A stretch of 64,000 nt of DNA, taken from NCBI RefSeq assembly GCF_005083565.1, contig NZ_CP034891.1, positions 310,001 through 374,000 of the forward strand, written 5' to 3'. Every line of letters starts with the position of its first letter. Position 1 is the first letter of the stretch. Both the position numbers and the translations under genes were made by a program. The notes under the pieces are model-generated. The model was not told the DNA's origin and did no database searches. It saw only the letters and a list, made by a program, of their open reading frames with translations. Source of the stretch: Buchnera aphidicola (Acyrthosiphon lactucae) (GTDB taxonomy: Bacteria; Pseudomonadota; Gammaproteobacteria; Enterobacterales; Enterobacteriaceae). Of the stretch, positions 1 to 10,538 are shown piece after piece.

Positions 1-788
1 ATAAAAAAAATAAAAAAAAAATATTAGATAATAAAAATAAAAAGAAAATATTATATATTTTAGATTTTAAAGGAGATGTATATGCAAATAAAGTAATTGG
101 ATTACGAGAAGAGATATCTGCTATTCTTTCGGTAGCAAACAAAAATGATGAAGTTTTGTTACGTTTAGAAAGCTCTGGAGGTGTAATTCATGGATACGGA
201 TTAGCCGCTTCTCAGTTAAATAGATTACGTCAGAAAGGAATACGTTTAATTGTATCTATTGATAAAATTGCAGCAAGTGGAGGGTACATGATGGCATGTG
301 TTGCAGATTACATTGTTTCAGCACCATTTGCAATAATAGGTTCCATCGGAGTGGTAGGCCAAATACCCAATTTTAATAAACTATTGAAAAAATGTAGTAT
401 AGATATTGAACTTCATACTGCAGGAGATCATAAACGAACCTTAACAATGTTTGGAAAAAATACTGAATCAACACGTAATAAATTTTGTGAAGAATTAAAT
501 ACAACACATCAACTTTTTAAAAATTTTATCAAAGAAATGAGACCATCATTAGATATTGAGAGCGTATCAAATGGAGAACATTGGTTTGGGACAGTTGCTT
601 TAGAAAAAAAATTAGTAGATCAAATTAGTACAAGTGATGATATTTTAATGTCTAAAATGGAAGATTTTACTTTGTTAAGTATTCAATATATTTATAATAA
701 AAAAATATTAGAACGTTTTACTACTTCTATAGCAGATAATATCAGAAAAAATTTACTTAAAATATTTTTTTATAAAAATTATTTATAG
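1..788 (+). CDS. sohB: SohB, S49-family inner-membrane protease, 5' end cut by window
   Basis: The frame is open from the window edge (first whole codon at 3) to the stop at 788, about 261 residues of a protein that is near 350 in E. coli. SohB is a serine-lysine peptidase of the signal-peptide-peptidase-A family anchored in the inner membrane. The catalytic Ser lies in an AASGGYMMA motif (Ser codon 276-278), and the general-base Lys in GDHKRTLT. The membrane anchor would lie upstream, outside the window. An ATG at 156 is internal: the sequence before it (LDFKGDV, EVLLRLES) is still homologous to SohB, so it is not the start. The topA gene follows on the same strand. Confidence 0.93.
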   Translation, partial: KKNKKKILDNKNKKKILYILDFKGDVYANKVIGLREEISAILSVANKNDEVLLRLESSGGVIHGYGLAASQLNRLRQKGIRLIVSIDKIAASGGYMMACVADYIVSAPFAIIGSIGVVGQIPNFNKLLKKCSIDIELHTAGDHKRTLTMFGKNTESTRNKFCEELNTTHQLFKNFIKEMRPSLDIESVSNGEHWFGTVALEKKLVDQISTSDDILMSKMEDFTLLSIQYIYNKKILERFTTSIADNIRKNLLKIFFYKNYL

Positions 789-889
789 TTTTAATAAAAT
801 AAGAAATTTTTAAAATAATTAATCTTACTTAATAATTTTTTTAAAATCTCAATTAATATAACTACATAGTGATGTATTGGATAAAAAAA

Positions 890-3472
890 ATGCAAAAATC
901 TCTTGTTATAGTTGAATCTCCAGCTAAAGCTAAAACTATAAATCAATATTTAGGTTGTGAATACATCGTTAAATCTAGTATAGGACATGTGCGCGATTTA
1001 ATAAAAAGTAAATCACAAAATAAAGAAAATAAAAAATGTCTTAAAGAGAATTTTAATTTAAAAACTGATGAAAAGACCATTTTAATCAAAAAAATGGGAA
1101 TTGATCCTTATCAAAACTGGAAAGCCGAATATCATATTGTGCCTGGTAAAGAAAAAATCATATCTGAATTAAAAATGATTGCAAATCAAGTAGACCATAT
1201 ATATCTTGCTACAGATTTAGATAGAGAGGGAGAAGCTATAGCTTGGCATTTAAAAGAAGTTATTGGAGGAGATGCTTCTAAATTTAGTCGTGTAATATTT
1301 AATGAAATTACTAAACATTCAATAAAACAAGCTTTTGAAAATCCAGGTCATATAAATATGCATCGAGTACATGCACAACAAGCACGTCGTTTTATGGACC
1401 GAATTGTAGGTTATATGATTTCACCTTTGTTGTGGAAAAAGATCTCAAGAGGTTTATCTGCAGGACGAGTTCAATCTGTAGCAGTTCGTATAATAGTAGA
1501 TCGTGAAAATATTATAAAGAATTTTATTCCAGAAGAATATTGGAAACTAAATATATCTCTTTTTTCTAAAGATCAAAAAAAAATTAATATGGACGTAACA
1601 CATTATCAAAATAAAATATTTCGTCCAATAAATAAAACTCAGATGTATTTTGCAATAGAAAAAATTAAAAAATCATTATTTACTGTTAAAAATTATGAAG
1701 AAAAAATATTTTATAAAAAAGCATCTGCTCCATTTATAACTTCTACTTTACAACAATCTGCGAGTCTTCATTTAGGTTTTAGTGTAAAAAAAACAATGTT
1801 TTTAGCACAAAAATTATATGAAGAAGGTTATATAACTTATATGAGAACTGATTCAAATTATTTAAGTCAACATTCTATTAAAAAGGCTAGAATATATATA
1901 AAAAGTCATTATGGTAGTGATTATTTACCTAAAGAACCTAATTTATATTCTAATAAAAAACATTCTCAAGAAGCTCATGAAGCCATTCGACCATCAGACA
2001 TTGAAATAAAAAGAATAAATTCAGATCATTTAAGTTCAAGTGCTAAAAAATTATACCAATTGATTTGGAATCAATTTATAGCTTCGCAAATGCAATCAGT
2101 TAAATATAAATCTATTACTATAACAGTAGTAGCTGATATGTTTAAATTGCAGAAAAATGAAAGAGTAGTTTTATTTGATGGGTGGACTAGAGTTTTAATA
2201 GAAGAAAAAAATATTATTTCTGAATTTCCTATACTTAAAATAGGTAGTCTATTATTCATAGATGAAGTCATACCTAGCCAAAAATTTACTAAACCGCAAC
2301 CACGTTTTAGTGAAGGATCTTTAGTACGCGAATTAGAAAAAAAAAGTATTGGAAGACCTTCGACTTATTCTGTAATCACATCAAAAATACAAGATCGAGG
2401 ATATGTAAAAATTAAAAAAAATAAATTTTATGCAGAAAAAATGGGAGAAATTCTTACTGTTCGATTAAAAAAAAGTTTTAGTAATTTAATTGATTATAAC
2501 TTTACTGCACATATGGAAAAAAAGCTTGATAAAGTTGCTGAAAACAAAATTGAATGGAAAAATCTTCTTAATTCTTTTTTTAAAAATTTTTCTAAACAAC
2601 TAGAAAAAGCTAAAAAAAGCCCAGAAGAAGGGGGTATGGAATTAAATAATATTGTTCCTACCTCAATTAATTGTTCAGTTTGTGGTAAAAAAATGGGAAT
2701 TAAAACTGCTGTAACTGGTGTTTTTCTTAGTTGTTTAGGATATAATAATACTGAAATTAAAAACCGTTGCAAACAAACTATAAATCTAATTTCATTAAAT
2801 GATTTTAATAAAGAAGAAGATAATACAAGACAGATATCTTTAAAATCAATTAATCGATGTAAAAAATGCAATATGTCTATGGATAGTTATTTTATTAATC
2901 AAAAACTAAAATTGCATATTTGTATTAACAATCCTAGTTGCATTGGTTATACACTCGAAAAAGGGGTTTTTAAAAATCCTGTTTATTTATCTGAAATAAT
3001 TCAATGTGAAAAATGTCATACCAAAATGATAATGAAAACAGGACCGTTTGGTAAATTTTTTATATGTATTAATAAAAAATGTAAAAATACAAGAAAAATT
3101 TTACCTAATGGTGAAATATCAGATCCAAAATTAGAACCTATTTCCTTCCCACAATTGCGATGTAAAAAATCTGATGCATGGTTTATTTTACGAGAAGGTA
3201 TTGCTGGTATTTTTTTTGCTGCCAATACTTTTCCTAAATCACGTGAAACTAGATCTCCATTTGTAGAAGAATTAGCTCGATTTCAACATTTATTACCAGA
3301 AAAAATACATTATTTATCTAGTGGACCTATAATAGATGACAATGGAAATAAAACCATTGTTTGTTTTAATCGAAATAAAAAAACACATTATATTACTTCT
3401 AAAAAAAAAGGAAAATTTACAGGTTGGTTAGCTATTTTTACTAATAAAAAATGGTGTGTGATAAAAAAGTAA
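890..3472 (+). CDS. topA: DNA topoisomerase I
   Basis: Type IA topoisomerase that relaxes negative supercoils through a 5'-phosphotyrosine intermediate. The N-terminal Toprim domain shows LVIVESPAKAKT and the acidic DLDREGE motif near residue 109. The active-site Tyr is residue 317 in YITYMRTDS. The C-terminal part keeps Cys4 zinc ribbons (first pair CSVCGK at about residue 595, then CKKCN and CEKCH) and the last basic repeats. At 860 residues it is almost the same length as the E. coli enzyme (865), so it is complete. I chose the ATG at 890 because MQKSLVIVES aligns with the family start. GTG at 869 and ATG at 872 are in frame but would add seven or six unrelated residues. No clear ribosome binding site is seen. 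It ends 29 bases before the convergent suhB. Confidence 0.97.
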   Translation: MQKSLVIVESPAKAKTINQYLGCEYIVKSSIGHVRDLIKSKSQNKENKKCLKENFNLKTDEKTILIKKMGIDPYQNWKAEYHIVPGKEKIISELKMIANQVDHIYLATDLDREGEAIAWHLKEVIGGDASKFSRVIFNEITKHSIKQAFENPGHINMHRVHAQQARRFMDRIVGYMISPLLWKKISRGLSAGRVQSVAVRIIVDRENIIKNFIPEEYWKLNISLFSKDQKKINMDVTHYQNKIFRPINKTQMYFAIEKIKKSLFTVKNYEEKIFYKKASAPFITSTLQQSASLHLGFSVKKTMFLAQKLYEEGYITYMRTDSNYLSQHSIKKARIYIKSHYGSDYLPKEPNLYSNKKHSQEAHEAIRPSDIEIKRINSDHLSSSAKKLYQLIWNQFIASQMQSVKYKSITITVVADMFKLQKNERVVLFDGWTRVLIEEKNIISEFPILKIGSLLFIDEVIPSQKFTKPQPRFSEGSLVRELEKKSIGRPSTYSVITSKIQDRGYVKIKKNKFYAEKMGEILTVRLKKSFSNLIDYNFTAHMEKKLDKVAENKIEWKNLLNSFFKNFSKQLEKAKKSPEEGGMELNNIVPTSINCSVCGKKMGIKTAVTGVFLSCLGYNNTEIKNRCKQTINLISLNDFNKEEDNTRQISLKSINRCKKCNMSMDSYFINQKLKLHICINNPSCIGYTLEKGVFKNPVYLSEIIQCEKCHTKMIMKTGPFGKFFICINKKCKNTRKILPNGEISDPKLEPISFPQLRCKKSDAWFILREGIAGIFFAANTFPKSRETRSPFVEELARFQHLLPEKIHYLSSGPIIDDNGNKTIVCFNRNKKTHYITSKKKGKFTGWLAIFTNKKWCVIKK

Positions 3473-3501
3473 TATTTATAAAACACTTAATTTTTATTTA
3501 G

Positions 3502-4299
3502 TTATATCAAATAAAATGCACGTATTTTTTCTGTAATTAATCTAATAAATTTTGGATTACTAGTTATATTTCCAGAATGACAATTATTATGTTCATGTCC
3601 GCCTGTAAAATTACTAATTAAGCAACCAGCTTCTCGAACTTGTAATTTGCCTGCTATAAAATTGTTAGGTTCTAAATTAAAATCAAATAAACAATCTATT
3701 TTCCCAGCTGCAACATAAGCAGTATCAAGTACAGTAGATCCAGTACATCTAAAAGATATTCCACAAAAAATTAATTTTTTGTACATTTCAAAATAAGAAA
3801 ACGTTTCATTATAAATTTTTTCAGGTAGATTAACTGCAACTGTAGTACAGTTTAAAGTATTAACTTTACTACATCTAGTTCGATATCCATTTAATTGTGA
3901 ACCTTGTCCTTTTACAGCTGTAAATAAATCATTTCTTATAGGATCGTATATCACAGAAATTTCGATTTGACTTTTTATAATAATAGCAATAGAAATACAA
4001 AAGTATGGAAAACATTTAATAAAATTATTCTTACCATCTAGTTCATTGATAACCCAAATAGTATTTTCATTATTTTTTTTTAAAAAAATATTTTCATTTT
4101 TTTTTAAAATAATATGGTGGGGATAAGATTTATGAATAATTTGATTAATTATTCTGTTTGTTTTATAAATTATATTTTTTATAAATGTCTTATTTTTTTC
4201 TAAATCTTCTTTAATAAATTTATGTGTATCATAATTTTGAATTATAAAATCTCCTCCTTTTCGTACTGCACGAATAGCAATATTTAACATTGGATGCAT
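3502..4299 (-). CDS. suhB: SuhB, inositol-monophosphatase fold with degraded active site
   Basis: 265 residues, collinear with E. coli SuhB (267), beginning with the same MHPMLNIA. In E. coli, SuhB is an inositol-1-phosphatase and also a Nus factor in ribosomal RNA antitermination. Here the catalytic signatures are broken. Motif A, normally DPLDGTTNF, reads NELDGKNNF, so the first metal-ligand Asp is Asn85 and the Thr is Lys90. The Glu pair of TEESGE is replaced by Lys-Asn (67-68). Motif B, normally WDFAAG, reads NNFIAG (Asn213). Only Asp88 of the main ligands remains. The rest of the fold (YDPIRNDLF, GQGSQLNGYR, YVAAGKID, VREAG) is conserved and the frame is intact. Phosphatase activity is therefore doubtful; a transcription role is my inference. 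Divergent from rlmN, convergent with topA. Confidence 0.93.
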   Translation of the reverse strand: MHPMLNIAIRAVRKGGDFIIQNYDTHKFIKEDLEKNKTFIKNIIYKTNRIINQIIHKSYPHHIILKKNENIFLKKNNENTIWVINELDGKNNFIKCFPYFCISIAIIIKSQIEISVIYDPIRNDLFTAVKGQGSQLNGYRTRCSKVNTLNCTTVAVNLPEKIYNETFSYFEMYKKLIFCGISFRCTGSTVLDTAYVAAGKIDCLFDFNLEPNNFIAGKLQVREAGCLISNFTGGHEHNNCHSGNITSNPKFIRLITEKIRAFYLI

Positions 4300-4537
4300 A
4301 GAAATCTCCTAAATTTCATAATTTATTAGAATAATATCATGATTTAAATCTTTTTAATATTTATTAAAGAGAAAAAACATTTTTTAATATATAAAAATAG
4401 TATTAAAATTAATGAATTTATCATATTAATATATTATTATAATTAATATATAAAATAATAATATATTTTAGTATTTTCTTCTAAGGTAAATTTTTGAATG
4501 AAAAAATATTTAATACTAATTAATTGTAGGTTTTTAG

Positions 4538-5632
4538 ATGAATAAAAATATTAATATATTGAATATTTCAACATCTAAAATTAATTTATTAGATTTAAAT
4601 CGTCAAGATTTAAAAAATTTTCTTATTTCTTTAGGAGAAATAAAAAGTTTTTGCACAGAACAAATTATGAAGTGGATATACACTCATTACTGCAATGATT
4701 TTAATAAAATGTTTAATATTAGCATAAAAACGAGAAATAAACTATGTAAAAAATCTTATATTTTCGCACCTAAATTTACAGAAGAAAAAATTTCTCATGA
4801 TGGTACAATAAAGTGGATCACTTCTATTAATAATCAAAAAATTGAGACAGTTTATATACCCGAAGAAAAACGCTCTACTCTTTGTGTTTCTTCACAAATA
4901 GGATGTTGTTTACAATGTCATTTTTGTGCTACTGGAAAAGAAGGTTTTCAACGAAATTTAAAAGTTTCTGAAATCGTCGCTCAAATTTGGCAAGCAAATA
5001 AAACATTAAAAGAAAAAAATATTACAAATCGTATTACTAATATAGTATTTATGGGTATGGGTGAGCCTTTGCTAAACTTAAATAATGTTGTTTCTGCATT
5101 GAAAATAATTCTTGATAAGTATGGTTTTAGTTTATCAAAACGTCGTGTTACTTTATCAACTTCAGGAATAGCTCCAGCACTAGATAAATTAAGAAATATG
5201 ATCGATATTTCTTTAGCAATTTCTTTACATGCTCCGAATGATGTTATTAGAAATCTAATTATGCCAATTAACAGAAAATATAATATTTCTGCTATTTTAA
5301 ATTCTGCATTAAAATACTTAAAATTTTCAAATGCAAATCGTGGTGGAGTAACAATAGAATACGTTATGCTGGATGGAATTAATGATTCTAATGAAAACGC
5401 TCAACAATTAGCTACTTTATTAAGTAAAATACCCAGTAAAATTAATTTAATTCCTTGGAATTCTTTTTTAGGTGCATCTTTTTTATGTAGTAATATTCAT
5501 CGAATTAATATTTTTGCAAATATTTTAAGAAAAAAAGGATTTTCTGTAATGATTAGAAAAAATAGGGGACAAGATATTAATGCTGCATGTGGACAATTGA
5601 CTAGTAATATAATAAATCACCTTACAAAATAA
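4538..5632 (+). CDS. rlmN: RlmN, dual-specificity 23S rRNA A2503 / tRNA A37 methyltransferase
   Basis: Radical-SAM enzyme that puts a C2 methyl on A2503 of 23S rRNA and on A37 of some tRNAs. The radical-SAM cluster motif C-x3-C-x2-C is at Cys123, Cys127 and Cys130 (GCCLQCHFC). The cysteine that forms the methyl-RNA adduct is Cys351 in NAACGQL, and RKNRGQD precedes it as in E. coli. The INLLDLNRQDL segment near the N terminus is typical. At 364 residues it is slightly shorter than E. coli RlmN. It is followed 35 bases later by ispG, as in enterobacteria once yfgA and pilF-like genes are removed. Confidence 0.97.
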   Translation: MNKNINILNISTSKINLLDLNRQDLKNFLISLGEIKSFCTEQIMKWIYTHYCNDFNKMFNISIKTRNKLCKKSYIFAPKFTEEKISHDGTIKWITSINNQKIETVYIPEEKRSTLCVSSQIGCCLQCHFCATGKEGFQRNLKVSEIVAQIWQANKTLKEKNITNRITNIVFMGMGEPLLNLNNVVSALKIILDKYGFSLSKRRVTLSTSGIAPALDKLRNMIDISLAISLHAPNDVIRNLIMPINRKYNISAILNSALKYLKFSNANRGGVTIEYVMLDGINDSNENAQQLATLLSKIPSKINLIPWNSFLGASFLCSNIHRINIFANILRKKGFSVMIRKNRGQDINAACGQLTSNIINHLTK

Positions 5633-5667
5633 TTTAATTATTATCCCATCATTATATATAAAAAAAT

Positions 5668-6783
5668 ATGAATAAATATAAAATTATTAATAGAAGAAAA
5701 TCAGATCGTATTTACGTTGGTAAAGTACCCATCGGAAATAATGCACCTATTTCAATTCAGTCAATGACTAATACTCAAACTACAAATACTTTAGAAACTA
5801 TTAATCAAATTTTAGAATTACAAAAAGTAGGAGCAGATATTGTTCGTATTTCTATACCAACTTTAAAAGCTGCTGAATCATTTAAAGAAATTAAAAAAAA
5901 AATAACAATTCCGTTAATTGCAGATATACATTTTGATTATAGATTGGCTTTAAAAGCTATAAAATATGGAGCAGATTGTTTAAGGATTAATCCTGGAAAT
6001 ATTGGTAATAAAAAAAGAGTATCAGAAATAATCTCTTGTGCAAAAGATAAAAATATACCAATTCGTATTGGTGTAAATGCAGGATCTTTAGAAAAAGATA
6101 TACTTAAAAAATACAAAACTCCTATACCAGAAGCTTTAGTAGAATCTGCAATGAGACATATTGAATATTTTGACACTTTAAATTTTAATCAATTTAAAGT
6201 CAGTGTTAAAGCATCTGATGTTTTCTTAGCAGTTGAATCTTATCGAATGTTAGGAAAAAAAATTACACAACCTTTACATATTGGAATAACAGAAGCAGGT
6301 GCTTTAAGAAATGGAACAGTTAAATCTTCTATAGGTATTTCTTTACTATTATTAGAGGGTATTGGAGACACAATACGAATTTCGTTAGCTGCAAATCCTA
6401 TTGAAGAAGTAAAAGTAGGTTATGATATTTTAAAAGTTTTATGCTTAAGATCAAGAGGAATTAATTTTATTGCTTGCCCTACTTGTTCAAGACAAGAATT
6501 TGATGTAATTAATACAGTAAATAAATTAGAAAAAAAATTAGAAGATATTTCGACTTCTATAGATGTATCTATTATTGGTTGTGTTGTTAATGGAATAGGT
6601 GAAGCTAAAACGGCAACATTAGGTTTAACAGGAAATTATAAAAAAAGTTCGTTTTATGAAGATGGAATACGACAACAAAAAAAAATAAAAAATGAAGAAA
6701 TTATAGAAAAAATGGAAATTAAAATTCGAAAAAAAATAAAAAAGATAGATGAATTAAATAATTTGAAAAAAACTAATATTTAA
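5668..6783 (+). CDS. ispG: IspG, 4-hydroxy-3-methylbut-2-enyl diphosphate synthase
   Basis: Penultimate enzyme of the MEP isoprenoid pathway; it converts MEcPP to HMBPP with a [4Fe-4S] cluster and reduced flavodoxin. Ligands sit at the same numbers as in E. coli: Cys270, Cys273 ([11 protein letters not shown]), Cys305 and Glu312 (GCVVNGIGE). The last motif has Ile where E. coli has Pro. Length is 371 against 372. FldA, the likely electron donor, is encoded in the same window at 21.8 kb. A nine-A run at 6677-6685 near the C terminus is in frame. hisS follows closely. Confidence 0.97.
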   Translation: MNKYKIINRRKSDRIYVGKVPIGNNAPISIQSMTNTQTTNTLETINQILELQKVGADIVRISIPTLKAAESFKEIKKKITIPLIADIHFDYRLALKAIKYGADCLRINPGNIGNKKRVSEIISCAKDKNIPIRIGVNAGSLEKDILKKYKTPIPEALVESAMRHIEYFDTLNFNQFKVSVKASDVFLAVESYRMLGKKITQPLHIGITEAGALRNGTVKSSIGISLLLLEGIGDTIRISLAANPIEEVKVGYDILKVLCLRSRGINFIACPTCSRQEFDVINTVNKLEKKLEDISTSIDVSIIGCVVNGIGEAKTATLGLTGNYKKSSFYEDGIRQQKKIKNEEIIEKMEIKIRKKIKKIDELNNLKKTNI

Positions 6784-6825
6784 CTATATATTTTAATGAA
6801 TTTATATTTTATACAAGAGAAAATA

Positions 6826-8103
6826 GTGAATAAAGAAATTAAATCTATTAGAGGAATGCATGATTATCTTCCAAAAGAATTAAAAATATGGAATCATATA
6901 GAAATTATATTAAAAGAAGTTTTAACTAGTTATTGTTATTTAGAAATAAGATTACCTATATTGGAAAAAACTGAAATTTTTAAAAGAGCAATTGGTAATA
7001 TTACTGATGTAGTAGAAAAAGAAATGTATTCTTTTAAAGATCGAAAAGGTAATAGTTTAACTTTACGTCCAGAAGGTACTGTAGGTTGCGTACGAGCCAT
7101 ATTGCAAAATTGTTTATTACACAACAAGAAAAATAATAAATTTTGGTATTTAGGTCCGATGTTTCGATATGAAAGACCACAAAAAGGAAGATATCGTCAA
7201 TTCTATCAATTAGGTGCAGAAGTTTTTGGATTAGATAAAGAAGACATAGATTTAGAAATTATTATTTTAACATATCGTTTATGGAAAAGAATTGGTATTA
7301 ATTCATATGTGACATTAGAAATCAATTCAATTGGTTCTAAAAAAGATCGTTTCCAATATAAGAAAGCGTTAGTTTATTTCCTAAAAAAATACGAAAATTT
7401 ATTAGATGAAGATTGTAAAAGACGATTGTATACTAATCCTTTACGTATTTTAGATTCTAAAAATCAAGATATTCAAAAAATATTAAAAGAAGCTCCTTTA
7501 CTCAGTGAATATATTGATATTTCTGCAAGTAATCATTTTAAAAATTTATGCAGTATGATGGATTCTCACGGGATAAAATATATTTTTAATCCAAATTTAG
7601 TACGAGGATTAGATTATTATAATAGTACTGTTTTTGAATGGAAAAGTAATAAATTAGGATCACAAAATACTATTTGTGCAGGAGGTCGATATGACTCTTT
7701 AGTTCAAGAAATGGGAGGTCAAAAAACATCTGCTATAGGATTTGCAATAGGAATAGAACGTTTAGTATTATTAACGAAATCTCTAAATATTTTTTCAGAA
7801 AAAATAGAAGAAATTAACATCTATATTATTTTTATAGGAGATCATAATAAATATTATGCTGTAAATTTATCCGAAGAAATCAGAGATGTATACCCAAAAT
7901 TAAAAATATTTATCAATTTTTCAAATCAAAATATTAAAAAAAAAATAAAAAATGCTATAAATTCTTCAGCAAATATTATGATATTAATAGGTGATAATGA
8001 AATTAAAAAAGGATTTTTTTCAGTTAAGGATCTAAAAAAAGAAAAAGAATATTATCTTTTAAAATATGAATTAATGATAAAAATTCAAAAAATTTTTAAA
8101 TAA
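6826..8103 (+). CDS. hisS: Histidyl-tRNA synthetase
   Basis: Class II aminoacyl-tRNA synthetase. Visible motifs are the N-terminal [16 protein letters not shown] (motif 2 region), [14 protein letters not shown], the His-specific [12 protein letters not shown], and motif 3 [12 protein letters not shown], followed by the C-terminal anticodon-binding domain. I placed the start at the GTG at 6826, because its first residues (NKEIKSIRG) line up with the E. coli start and AAGAGA at 6815-6820 is a suitable ribosome binding site. An in-frame ATG at 6796 would add ten unrelated residues. Length from GTG is 425, against 424 in E. coli. A ten-A run at 7936-7945 lies in the C-terminal domain and is in frame. 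Confidence 0.96.
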   Translation: MNKEIKSIRGMHDYLPKELKIWNHIEIILKEVLTSYCYLEIRLPILEKTEIFKRAIGNITDVVEKEMYSFKDRKGNSLTLRPEGTVGCVRAILQNCLLHNKKNNKFWYLGPMFRYERPQKGRYRQFYQLGAEVFGLDKEDIDLEIIILTYRLWKRIGINSYVTLEINSIGSKKDRFQYKKALVYFLKKYENLLDEDCKRRLYTNPLRILDSKNQDIQKILKEAPLLSEYIDISASNHFKNLCSMMDSHGIKYIFNPNLVRGLDYYNSTVFEWKSNKLGSQNTICAGGRYDSLVQEMGGQKTSAIGFAIGIERLVLLTKSLNIFSEKIEEINIYIIFIGDHNKYYAVNLSEEIRDVYPKLKIFINFSNQNIKKKIKNAINSSANIMILIGDNEIKKGFFSVKDLKKEKEYYLLKYELMIKIQKIFK

Positions 8104-8177
8104 GTTTAATATATTCTAATGAAAAAATATCTTTAAACTGTTTCATATTTTTATGAAACTTAATATTTAGGTAAAAC

Positions 8178-9431
8178 ATGTTAAATAATAAAATAGATTT
8201 TTCAAAATATGATCCAGAAATATGGTTTGCAATAGAAAAAGAAAAAAAAAGACAAGAAAATCATATAGAATTAATTGCATCAGAAAATTATGCTAGTTAT
8301 TATGTAATGAATGCACAAGGTTCACAATTAACTAATAAATATGCAGAAGGTTATCCTGGAAAACGTTACTATGGTGGTTGTAAATATATAGATATGATAG
8401 AAGAATTAGCAATTAATCGAGCAAAAAAATTATTTGATGCTGATTATGCCAACGTTCAACCTCATTCTGGTTCTCAAGCTAATTTTGCTGTTTATACAGC
8501 ACTATTAAACCCTGGTGATACAGTATTAGGTATGAAATTATCACATGGAGGTCACTTAACTCATGGATCTTCTGTTAATTTTTCAGGAAGAATATACAAT
8601 TTTATTCCATATGGAGTAGATAAAAATGGCGAAATTAATTATGAAGAACTATTTAACTTAACTAAAAGATATAAACCAAAAATGATTATTGGTGGTTTTT
8701 CAGCATATTCTGGTATTTGCGATTGGAAAAAAATGCGCTTAATTGCAGATGAAGTAAATGCTTATTTTGTTGTTGATATAGCACATATTGCTGGTTTGAT
8801 AGCAGCAAAAATTTATCCAAATCCAATAAATTATGCACATGTTGTTACAAGTACAACTCATAAGACATTAGCAGGACCTCGAGGGGGTCTTATTCTTGCT
8901 AAAAATGGCAACGAATTTTTATATAAAAAATTAAATTTATCAGTTTTTCCTGGTGCACAGGGAGGTCCATTTATGCATGTTATTGCTGCGAAAGCCATTG
9001 CATTTAAAGAAGCTTTAGAACCAAAATTTAAAGAATATCAAAAACAAATAGTAAAAAATTCTAAATGTATGGTACAAAAATTTTTAGATAATGGATATCA
9101 GATAATATCTGGAAAAACATGCAATCATTTATTTTTAATTGATTTAACTAATAAAAAAATTACAGGTAAAGAGGCTGATATTGCTTTAAGTAAAGCAAAT
9201 ATAACTATCAATAAAAACACTATACCCAATGATTTACAGAGTCCTTTTATTACTTCAGGAATACGTATTGGAACACCAGCTGTGACTAGAAGAGGATTTA
9301 AAGAAAATGAGGTTTCTAAAGTATCAGACTGGGTATCTAGTATATTAAATGATATTAATAATAATGACAAAATCATTAATGTTAAAAAAAAGGTATTAGA
9401 AATTTGCTTAAAATATCCTGTTTATATTTAA
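8178..9431 (+). CDS. glyA: Serine hydroxymethyltransferase
   Basis: PLP enzyme that interconverts serine and glycine with transfer of a one-carbon unit to tetrahydrofolate. The Schiff-base lysine is Lys229 in [12 protein letters not shown], and [13 protein letters not shown] and LIASENYAS are the standard substrate-binding stretches. At 417 residues it is identical in length to E. coli GlyA. It works downstream of SerC (encoded at 37 kb) in serine and glycine supply. A nine-A run at 8242-8250 is in frame. It is convergent with bioD, with a 76-base gap. Confidence 0.97.
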   Translation: MLNNKIDFSKYDPEIWFAIEKEKKRQENHIELIASENYASYYVMNAQGSQLTNKYAEGYPGKRYYGGCKYIDMIEELAINRAKKLFDADYANVQPHSGSQANFAVYTALLNPGDTVLGMKLSHGGHLTHGSSVNFSGRIYNFIPYGVDKNGEINYEELFNLTKRYKPKMIIGGFSAYSGICDWKKMRLIADEVNAYFVVDIAHIAGLIAAKIYPNPINYAHVVTSTTHKTLAGPRGGLILAKNGNEFLYKKLNLSVFPGAQGGPFMHVIAAKAIAFKEALEPKFKEYQKQIVKNSKCMVQKFLDNGYQIISGKTCNHLFLIDLTNKKITGKEADIALSKANITINKNTIPNDLQSPFITSGIRIGTPAVTRRGFKENEVSKVSDWVSSILNDINNNDKIINVKKKVLEICLKYPVYI

Positions 9432-9507
9432 TTAAAATATATTCAATATATCCATCTTTGTTAATAATTATAAAAATTATTTTTTTCAAAATTTATTTTA
9501 AATTTTT

Positions 9508-10182
9508 TTATTTAGGCAATTGTATGTTTATTTCTTTAAAATTGATTTTATTTTTATCATTTAAATATGGAATTTCACCTAAAAATGGAGATTTGATATA
9601 ATTTAACAAAGTTTGGATGTAATATATATTGTATTTATCTTTTGGAAAAATATTATTAGCAATCCAACCACCGCATTTTATTTTTTCCGAAATAATTGCC
9701 TTTTCTGTTAAAATTGCATGATTAATACAACCTAATTTTATTGCAACAATGATAATAACAGTTAATTTTTCTTTTTTAACCCAACTAGAAAAGGTATCTT
9801 TATAAGATAATGGTGTGTACCATCCACCAGCACCTTCTACTAAAATCCAATTACTTTTACTTATTATTTTTCTTAAACCTAAAGATAATTCTTTTTTTTT
9901 AATATTCTTTTTTTTTAATCTACTTAATATATGAGGAGGAGCATTTTCAAAAAATGCAATCGGATTTATTTCTTGATCACTTAATATTATTGAACTACTT
10001 TTTTTAAGAATAATTGCATCATTATTTAATAAATTATATTTTTTGTTTTGATATCCAGAAGATACAGGTTTATATCCTGCTGTTTTGTATCCAGCTGCAG
10101 TAGCTTTTTTTAATAAAATACTACTTGCAATTGTTTTTCCTACATTTGTATCTGTTCCGGTAATAAAAAATTTTTTAATCAT
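9508..10182 (-). CDS. bioD: Dethiobiotin synthetase
   Basis: Closes the ureido ring of dethiobiotin from DAPA, CO2 and ATP. The P-loop GTDTNVGKT is at residues 9-17, and AGYKPVSSG, VEGAGGWYTPL and GCINHAILT match the E. coli enzyme. Length is 224 against 225. It is on the same strand as bioB but separated by 356 bases where E. coli has bioF and bioC, so a shared transcript is uncertain. The ATG at 10182 gives the family start. Confidence 0.96.
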   Translation of the reverse strand: MIKKFFITGTDTNVGKTIASSILLKKATAAGYKTAGYKPVSSGYQNKKYNLLNNDAIILKKSSSIILSDQEINPIAFFENAPPHILSRLKKKNIKKKELSLGLRKIISKSNWILVEGAGGWYTPLSYKDTFSSWVKKEKLTVIIIVAIKLGCINHAILTEKAIISEKIKCGGWIANNIFPKDKYNIYYIQTLLNYIKSPFLGEIPYLNDKNKINFKEINIQLPK

Positions 10183-10538
10183 AATAAAATCTTTTTTTAT
10201 AGCTAATTTATAATTAAAGAAAGATATGTTTTTTAATATAAAAATTAATATTAATGAAAATATTTTTATATTATTTTTTTAATTTTAAAAAATTTTATAA
10301 ATAATTATAGGAATATTCATATATCTTTAAAATAAGTAACTCGATATTAGTAGTTATGCGTATTTAATAAAGTAACACATAACTATGATATTGAGTTACT
10401 TTAAAATTTAGCAAGAAATTATTCTCATATAAGATGATTTATTAAAATTTAATTTAATAAAATATCTTTATAATAGAAAATATTTATAAATTTTTTAAAA
10501 TATTAAGTATTTAGAAATAGTTTTTTTTATATTATATA
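10183..10538. other. Gene-free spacer between bioB and bioD
   Basis: 356 bases with no credible reading frame. In E. coli, bioF and bioC lie between bioB and bioD, so this looks like what remains of their deletion. The only structure I see is the long inverted repeat at 10334-10402. Promoter and leader of bioD should also lie here. Confidence 0.7.
10334..10402 (-). repeat. Long inverted repeat, possible bioB terminator
   Basis: The left arm 10334-10358 (AAGTAACTCGATAT... GTTATG) pairs with the right arm 10378-10402. Outer and inner segments match; a few central bases differ. The loop is 19 bases. It lies about 137 bases past the bioB stop in the direction of transcription. There is no strong U run after it, so a terminator role is possible but not shown. 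Confidence 0.55.

Noticed and set aside
9404-9601. Open frame on the plus strand across the glyA-bioD gap
   Set aside because: It starts inside glyA and runs over the end of bioD on the other strand; the protein is low-complexity Ile/Phe/Lys with no family match.
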